From: Globisporangium splendens
Lineage: Eukaryota; Oomycota; Peronosporomycetes; Pythiales; Pythiaceae
DNA: 64,000 nt
Direction of reading: 5' to 3'
Assembly: GCA_006386115.1 (NCBI GenBank)
Contig: VFIW01000011.1
Coordinates: 434,001 to 498,000, forward strand
Position 1 is the first letter of the stretch. Each line of letters starts with the position of its first letter. Position numbers and translations under genes: made by a program. Of the stretch, positions 57,262 to 64,000 are shown piece after piece. The notes beneath the pieces are model-generated. The model saw only the letters and a list, made by a program, of their open reading frames with translations, did no database searches and had not been told where the DNA came from.

Positions 57262-58403
57262 CGTGAATCAATATCTACACACACCCAAAGCAGAAAAAGC
57301 ACCACATTAGTGTCCAAAGACCTCAAACCGCATCCGATACAATCAACAGTCTCCACGACTTCAACTCTCCCTCCATCACCCACACTATCATCCTCTCATC
57401 TACATCCATCGTCGCCATCTCATCCATTTTACTCTCTTTTTCGATAAGATCAAAAAAGAGCTCTTCCCACAAGACCCATATGGCTCCCATTGATACATCG
57501 TACTCGCTCAGAGAGACAGCATATGCAAGTTCGGGTTGGATCACGCACCTGTCGACGGGGCTGGAGGGATACACACAGAGCGAAAGGCAAATCGCGGGCG
57601 AGGAAGCGATGGATGGCACTCTTTCCTTTTTCTTTTCCAGACAGGAGCGAGTGAACGAGCGAGCGGGCGTCTGTGGGTGCGAAGGCGTTTTTCTCTCGGC
57701 CACGGCGCTCGAACTGCGGCTTGGCGTCCTGCCTTTGACTCTCTGAGGCGCTTTCCTCCTCCCTCACACACTCACACACTCACAGAAACCAAAACGTCCC
57801 AATCCTGCCGGCATGCCCAAAATAGATCGGGACCCCCACAAGTTTATAATTGGACCCAGACGGGACAAAGTGATAGATAGCAACCCGGAACAGCAGCGCC
57901 ACACTATCTCAGTTGCTAACGCAGAACCCACTCTTTCTCCACACAAGGTTCTATCTCACTTCAGACCCGACCCGACCTAACCCCTCAGTATGTACTTTTG
58001 CCGATACTATGTGGCTCACATTATTTTGCACAAAATTCGATCCATTACTGCGTTCTTTTTTTGTGCACATACGTCCTTTGACGCAGTCGCCCAATGAAAA
58101 GCGAGTACAGAAGAAAAGATCATCGGGAGCGAATTCGAAGAGCAAGTGCGGAAGCGAAACCGCAGAAGGAAGCGCATTCGCAGTTATCCGTATTTCAGCC
58201 GGCAGTGCCTAGTGCTCGCTGTCATCCCACCACTTTCACCATTGCGTTCGTTTCCGCACGCACGCTGCAGCATTTTGCACCAGCCAACGCCTTGCACACA
58301 TCATGAGCTGTACGTATTGTATGCATGGCATATGTCGCACGTCTATGCTGTTTTATCGCTGGTCGTATACTCACTTCTTCGTCTGCATCTTCAACATGCC
58401 ATC
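57262..58403. other. Divergent intergenic region
   Basis: About 1.1 kb between the Rab gene and the PDK1-like gene. It should hold both promoters. A frame upstream of and in phase with 58404 contains hydrophobic sequence (VYAVLSLVVYSLLRL) with its own ATG near 58332, so a longer N-terminus for the kinase is conceivable but not favoured. Confidence 0.45.
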
Positions 58404-61120
58404 ATGAAAGTGAAAGACGCCGTCGACAAGCCCGACATCAAGGACTTCCGCATCGAGGCGCAGATCGGCGAGGGCAACTTTTCGCGCATCGTGAGGGCCA
58501 CGTACACGCCTACAAAAGAAGTATTTGCGCTCAAGATCGTCGAGAAGCAGCGCGTGAAGCGGCTGCGCATTCGCCACGCCAACATCTTCAACGAGATCAA
58601 CATGGAGAAGGAGGTGCTCAACAAGCTGCGCCATCCAAACATCATCCGATTGTACCACACGTTCCAGGTATGCGCGCTTTGTAAATGACGGAGTGCACAG
58701 CGAAGCACAACTGTCGATGCGATTATTGATATTTGTGCGCTTATTTCCTCAGGACAACGGCAATCTCTACTTTTTGCTCGAGTTCCTGGACGGTGGAGAG
58801 CTCCTGGACCACCTCATCCACGAGAAGCGCCAGATCGGGCTGCATGAGGACATGGTGCGCTTCTACCTCGCGGACGTCGTCAACGCCATCGAGTACATGC
58901 ACGCCAACCAGATCATCCATCGCGATCTCAAGCCGGAGAACATGGTCGTCTGTAAGGACACGAACCACTTGAAGCTGATTGACTTTGGCACCGCGAAGAA
59001 CCTGGCAGACAGGGCACTCAACGGACCGAATTTTGTGGGCACGCCCGAGTACATGTCCCCCGAAACGATCGACAACAAGGACGTCACATTTGCGAGTGAT
59101 CTGTGGGCGTTCGGATGCATTGTCTTCCAGCTTTGCACGGGCGAGACCCCGTTCAGTGGCGGGAGCGTGTACTTGACGTTCCTCAAGGTGCAAGATGGCA
59201 GCTTCCACTTGCCAGAGTACCTCTCCGAGGAAGCGAAGGATCTGATCACAAAGCTGCTGCAAAAAGACCCCAAGGTTCGACTGGGCAATGGCGAAGCAGG
59301 TATCAACGGTATCAAAGGTGAGATAGCTATCATTGATTCGTATTTGCTGAAGCTACACAAAAGAAAACCAACCTGATGGATTGCATTTTTGTACAGCGCA
59401 TCCATTTTTCCGAGGAATTGATTTCGAAAATCACATGCAAGCGTCGCTGCCTGCTACAAAGTTCCGAGATACCGCACTGCTAAGCCTGGCAAGTGAGCTC
59501 GGCAAGGCTGAGCGTAAGCGTGATCGAAACCTTCCGATTGATTTTGGGTCCGATAAGTTCCAACCTCGTATATTGGCACTGAACTCCAACAAAAGGAGTC
59601 TTTTGATGCATTTGTTGAAGCGCAAACAACTACTCCACCTGCCAGGTTGGACTATTTGCACTGGATACTTCTTTTGTCGTCAATTTTGTTGACATTGCTA
59701 TGGCTTCGATTTTTGTAGGCATTTATCCTCGCTTCTTTGACTCAGTTGCCCATGGACGGTGCCGGTACGCATCCCAGCAGGGCTATATTGGATTCTCTCA
59801 TGACCTGCAAAACCAGTGGACAGATGCGTTTTCACTCATGCAGGTACGCAAAAACCATGTCCACATCGTGCACCGTCAGCTAGCGAACAGCCTCAACAAC
59901 ATTGTTGTAATGTTGTTGCCACACAGCTTGCTGGACCTTGTCTCGGGAGGACGGCCGCCGCGAAAGAGAACGATTCGCGAGGAGGATCCGCATGGGACGC
60001 GGAAGTTATCGCCTTTCAACAAGCTATCGATGTGATCAATCAGGAAAACCCAGCGTTTGTAGTCATTTGTGGTGATTTCGTCAACGCATTACCCGAGCAG
60101 CCATTTTACACCGCTCAAATCAATGCGTTCCAGCACCTGGTCAATGGCATTCGCTCGAGCATTCGATTGGTATGGAGTTGTTCACTTGTCACGAGATGCG
60201 TCTTTTTACGCCACTTATGCCAAACTCATGTGCGATGGTGCAGGTCTTTGTCCCGGGATCGAGTGCAACCAGTGCCTCGCCAACTCGTGCACTAGAAGCG
60301 TATGAGCAGAGCTTTGGAGACTCTCGCTACAGTTTTTGGTAACAGCGTGCCTGTGCATGTCGGGCATCGATTATTCTCCATCTACTCACTCATCGATTCA
60401 TGTCATTTGTGCAAAAGGTTTGGAGGCATGAAGTTCATCGTGATAAACTCGTCGCTGCTTTGCCATCCCGATAAGTTTGCTGATAAACTAGAGCGTCAAC
60501 AAGGTAACGATCCCATGGGAAGTGGGTGTTTTGAAGTTGTCGTACCAACAATTTTGCTTTGCTCTGTGCAAACTACAGCCTGGCTGAAGAAAGAGCTTGA
60601 AAATGGTCGACTCTGCGCACGCGGAACGGCGGTATTTGCATTTCACAACCTCTGTGAAGAAGGCAGTAGCTCATCCGCGGAGAACAATGACGAGTCGGTG
60701 CTAGTTAGCACTTCCTTATCCTCGCAGACGCGAAAGCAGTACTCGGATCTGATCTCACAAGCCCAGGCGAGTCTGCTTGTGACGTCTCATCCAGCGCTCG
60801 ATCAGGCATTCTGCGTTGTCACCAAGGCTCCTCAAAGCCAAGGAGGTGGCGACGAGGATGGCGACGCAACCGCATCGGAAGAACACAAGTGTGAAGTTGT
60901 TTGCTGCAAGACGCCGTGGGAGCTGGGTTCATCGACACCCACGATCCACATTGCCAAAGTGGCGCAAGACGGGATCACCACACAACGTTGCGTCGTTGAG
61001 CCGTCGAGAAGCGGCACCGCTGCTGTGAGCAATGATCACGAAGTGAAAGCCGTTCCTGAACCCGAACAGATCGACACTTTGTTGTCCCTGCAAGGCGTGA
61101 CGCTCGACATCACAGCGTAG
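58404..61120 (+). CDS. PDK1-like kinase fused to a CPPED1-like pseudo-metallophosphatase
   Basis: Seven exons: 58404-58667, 58753-59317, 59397-59645, 59719-59843, 59927-60169, 60244-60338, 60418-61120. Every junction keeps phase, giving 747 residues. Residues ~15-305 form an AGC kinase of the PDK1 group: IGEGNFSRIV, FALKIVEK, HRDLKPEN (144-153), DFGTAKNL (from 165), FVGTPEYMSPE, SDLWAFGCI, IKAHPFFRG. No PH domain follows. From about residue 390 the sequence matches CPPED1-type metallophosphatases (WTDAFSLMQLAGPCLG; VVICGDFVNALPEQPF; FGDSRYSFWFGGMKFIVINS). Metal ligands are largely gone: ADP to AGP (Gly404), GNHD to GSSA (487-490), GHYH to SHPA (637-640); only the GD pair (Asp451) remains. PDK1 activates AKT and other AGC kinases, while human CPPED1 dephosphorylates AKT, so the fusion joins opposing partners, one apparently inactive. 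Confidence 0.85.
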
Positions 61121-61455
61121 CCATACGCTTCGACAAACACAAAGCCAAGTCCATTATCTTTTTCTCGTCTTCTTGTGGATATTAGCAACAACAAAAATGG
61201 AAATGACGAAAGTTCACTGCACTCGATGACAACTTGCAGCTTATACCAAAATGCACCATACTTCGGCAAGAAAAGAGCGAGAGAATGCTTCTTCCAGCTA
61301 ATCCCCATTACCATCAGCCACACGCCATACAGAGTCTTCAGGTCTGTCTGCCTTGGACGTCTTGTTCTTTCTGTCTCTCTCCTTGTGTCTTCCCGAAATC
61401 AAAAAATCAAAACACATATACTCGCTGGCCAACAGCGCGCCACGTGGCCAACTTC
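61121..61455. other. Convergent intergenic region
   Basis: 3' ends of the PDK1-fusion gene and the membrane protein gene. No gene seen. Confidence 0.5.
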
Positions 61456-62598
61456 TTACAAGAGGCGGTCGTCTTCGCCAAACTCTTCGTACTGCTCCTC
61501 TTCTTTCTCTTCGTCATAGTCATAGTCGCGGCCCACAAACTCGTCCATCGAGCGCTTCTTCATCGGTGACATGCTGATCGAGACGCGACGGATCTGCGCT
61601 GCCTGACTGGCATTGCGGTACTTGTCACGACAGTGCTTCTCGTGGCTGTTCCTCTTCATGACAACGAGTGCGAGCATCGCGCACAATGCACTCAGACCTG
61701 CCAAGATGCCAAACGTGAGCTGCTTGGTAGGCGCATTGTAATGAGGAGCCGAGTCCGAGACATTTATTTCGTTCAATTGCGCTGCCAGCACCATGTTGGT
61801 CTCGGTCAGCAGTGGCGGCGCGTGAAGCTCCACATTGGCACCGACGAGCTGGAAGAGCTCATGGTCACCGTCACGGTTGGAAGTGAAAAAAGTGTCCACA
61901 TTAGCGTCCATCGCTTTCAGGCGACTCATTGCATCGCCTCTGCTTCCCCATGAAGCCGCATCGGACGCTTCCGCACTGATCTGGAGCATGACACCACATT
62001 CCTTCGTTCGATCACTCACGAGCGTCGTCGTATCTTCTTGCGATCCAGTGCGCGCCACCAAATGCGCTCCTGCATTCACGCCATCGGGGACTAGTTCATG
62101 CAGCACATTGTCCAGCCCAAGTTTGCTTAGATACGAAGTGCACATCGGTCCGTACTGCGTCAGTTGGCTTTCCAAATGATCGCTCTTGTTGCTGGTCATC
62201 ACCAGTTTGTACTGCTTCTTCTTATCTGCGTGCACAGATACACTCGTGAGCAGCAGATCGTTCAGCCCTACAGCGCCGCGCAGGTACGTGTTCTTGACCA
62301 GCTGCGCCATGTTCGCATCGACAGTGCGTGTGGCGTCAAACACATTGTCCGCCTTCACGGCGTCCTTCTTGAGGTTGCCCTGCACCTTCAGCTCCAGTTC
62401 ACAGCCTGCGGCATTGCTGTCACTCGCATTAGCGCCAAGCGCGAGCTCCGTCTTCTGCAACGTCACGTGACCCTGGAAGCTCTCCTTCGGCAATTGGAGG
62501 AAACTGCGTAGCTCTTCGTCCGAGATGCGCTGGATGGAGCTGCATGCGGTCGACGTCGCGTACGTCAGCGCGCTGTCCATGCGGAGGTAGGAGGCCAT
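61456..62598 (-). CDS. Single-pass membrane protein with acidic cytosolic tail, function unknown
   Basis: The minus-strand frame from ATG 62598 gives 380 residues (MASYLRMDSALTYATS). A single clear membrane segment lies near residues 292-312 (LTFGILAGLSALCAMLALVV), followed by a basic stretch (MKRNSHEKHCRDKYR) and an acidic, Tyr-rich tail (DYDYDEEKEEEQYEEF). The N-terminal ~290 residues are mixed and probably extracytoplasmic, with few cysteines. The frame is open further upstream without ATG, so a signal peptide on an upstream exon is possible. The topology is like a type I receptor or anchor protein, but no family is recognised. Confidence 0.7.
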   Translation of the reverse strand: MASYLRMDSALTYATSTACSSIQRISDEELRSFLQLPKESFQGHVTLQKTELALGANASDSNAAGCELELKVQGNLKKDAVKADNVFDATRTVDANMAQLVKNTYLRGAVGLNDLLLTSVSVHADKKKQYKLVMTSNKSDHLESQLTQYGPMCTSYLSKLGLDNVLHELVPDGVNAGAHLVARTGSQEDTTTLVSDRTKECGVMLQISAEASDAASWGSRGDAMSRLKAMDANVDTFFTSNRDGDHELFQLVGANVELHAPPLLTETNMVLAAQLNEINVSDSAPHYNAPTKQLTFGILAGLSALCAMLALVVMKRNSHEKHCRDKYRNASQAAQIRRVSISMSPMKKRSMDEFVGRDYDYDEEKEEEQYEEFGEDDRLL

Positions 62599-63040
62599 GG
62601 CGGGTAATAGAGATAGAGGGAGTGTGCGAAGATCTGGTTGTTCGTCTTTGATGGCGAAGAGAAAAAGATCTGCTGCGGTTCTTTTCCCATCCACGTGTGT
62701 GTTCGCCCAAGACAAAGCAGCCACGGTTCCATCAAATTTGTTCTTCTCTTTGATATTGCGTGCTTGTGTAACTTCAACGGGTGGATCCTACTTTATCGTG
62801 GACCACATTATATAAGCACACATCACAATGCATCTGCATGTTGTGATCATGCAAACTGTGTGATTGGCCATTGTTCACAGTAAACCTGTTTGATCAGTGC
62901 AAGTTCACTGCGAACTACGGAATGACGGTTGCACACATTCTGTCATCACAGTAAAGCTGCATCTGATTGAGCAGATTTATTGTAGTTCACAGAATGATGG
63001 TCTCAACCGCACATTGCACAGAAGGCAACCACGGCTCAAG
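62599..63040. other. Divergent intergenic region
   Basis: Promoter space for the membrane protein gene and the OB-fold gene. No gene seen apart from the possible upstream extension of the membrane protein on the minus strand (open to 62724). Confidence 0.4.
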
Positions 63041-64000
63041 ATGCAGTTGATGCAGCTCGCCGATGCGCCGCGCTTCGTCTCGGGAAAGGGAGATCAACAG
63101 CAGCAGCGCGCAGTGAACTTCACGGCAGTGATTCAGCAGATATCAGCGGGCAAGCGCGCGGTCGTGGGGCCGCAGAAGCAGCGCGTGTCGACGTACCACG
63201 TGCTCCACTTGGCTGATGCATCGCGCTCATTCTTCAAGCTGACGTGCTGGGGAGAAGCCGTCCCCACGCTATCGCTCGATGACCACGCGCCGGAGGACAT
63301 CGCGCTACGAGTTGGCGACATCGTTCTATTCACCAAGTGAGTGCTCTCGTAGAATGATCGTATGTGGAGAATTTGCTGCTGTCGGTGACTCATTCCTGAC
63401 CCCGTGCATACGATGCAGTTGTCAGGTGAAATCGTTTCGCGGGAACATCGAGGCGCGGTTCCTGCGCGCATCTTCCAACGTGCAGTTGCTGTATCGGAAG
63501 GACCGGTATTTCAATACCCGCGACGTGCGCTTGAAGGATCTGTACCCGATGATCGAATGGTACAAGCAGCACCGTCGCGAGTTCCTGTTCACGGCCAGTG
63601 ATAGCGGAGATGGCAGCAGTACGAGTCACTCCAGTGCGGGATTTGCTGCTGATCTTGCTCACGGCTCGTCACGCACAAAGATCCACAATTTGCGCGAGAA
63701 TATGGTGACGAACGTGGTCTGTAGGCTTCGCGACCTAAAGCCATCCGAGAGTGCGGCGATGGGTGCCAATTTAGTGCTACCCCATGGCCATACCCACGCC
63801 AGTCGCGCAATTGAGTCCACAGATTTCGACGGTGTGTTACTCCGAGAGCTTGTGATGCAGGACAACGTGAAAGACTGGATGGTCGCGAACTTGTGGGACC
63901 AGCATGCGGAGACCAAGTTTGTCGCGCGGTTGCTGACCCACCCAGGGGTAATTGAGATCAAAGGCATTGTAATCAGCCTCAACGGGCTCTCGAATCGCTT
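63041..64000 (+). CDS. OB-fold protein, possibly DNA-binding (5' part only)
   Basis: Exon 1 63041-63336 and exon 2 from 63419, open to the window end; intron phase 2. The first ~150 residues look like an OB-fold: VLHLADASRSFFKLTCWGEA, then IALRVGDIVLFTN and CQVKSFRGNIEARFLRAS, which alternate short beta strands as in RPA-like or shieldin-2-like ssDNA-binding modules. Next come LKDLYPMIEWYKQHRREFLF and a longer region without known motifs. A role in DNA replication, repair or telomere biology is inferred from fold resemblance only. The 3' end lies beyond the window. Confidence 0.65.

Noticed and set aside
1..64000. CRISPR arrays, bacterial operons, rRNA genes
   Set aside because: Nothing of the kind; spliced genes and eukaryotic families throughout.

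Overview
The window looks like a gene-dense nuclear segment of an oomycete (stramenopile). The support is short GT-AG introns of roughly 60-110 nt, compact intergenic spaces, a flagellar assembly WD40 gene, an ankyrin/TKL-kinase gene of the type expanded in oomycetes, a multi-PH protein, a PX-PH-type phospholipase D and a LINE retrotransposon. Exon boundaries below were worked out by hand, and all multi-exon genes given full exon lists keep reading phase across every junction. Species is not determinable from what I can see.

Left part (1-20 kb): 3' end of a UBA-like protein; cysteinyl-tRNA synthetase; ribosomal protein eL6; a small IQ-motif protein; a PFKFB-type enzyme whose phosphatase half has lost both active-site histidines; an eight-exon kinesin with an in-frame stop just before the motor; an IMP dehydrogenase-like protein without the catalytic cysteine; an RNF126-like RING ligase; a poorly resolved TPR-like gene; and an 11-exon PP2A scaffold A subunit.

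Middle part (20-40 kb): about 3.3 kb with no confident gene, holding a diverged palindrome whose two arms encode the same peptide. Then comes a decayed ~7.4 kb LINE on the minus strand. Its first ORF joins a CCHC gag-like region to an OTU-type cysteine protease domain, and its second carries APE endonuclease, RT, zinc knuckle and RNase H. After it lie a 1380-aa single-exon protein with MGC N-terminus, ankyrin repeats, a pseudokinase and an active kinase, then a kinase-like pseudogene fragment and a three-PH-domain protein.

Right part (40-64 kb): a coiled-coil protein, a cytosolic-looking GT90 glycosyltransferase with RG/N-rich tail, phospholipase D, a second kinase-like pseudogene related to the fragment at 36 kb, a small unknown gene, VPS36 (ESCRT-II), DAW1/ODA16 (with a 1-nt frameshift), a Rab8-like GTPase, a PDK1 kinase fused to a CPPED1-like metallophosphatase that has lost its metal ligands, a single-pass membrane protein, and the 5' part of an OB-fold protein.

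A recurring theme is catalytic decay inside otherwise intact genes: IMPDH Cys to Ser, PFKFB His to Pro/Ser, the metallophosphatase GNHD-type motifs lost, and a pseudokinase next to a kinase. The most noteworthy candidates are the PDK1-pseudophosphatase fusion, the OTU-bearing LINE, the IMPDH-like pseudoenzyme and the ankyrin-pseudokinase-kinase protein. The genes are mostly unrelated housekeeping and signalling genes and do not form one pathway.
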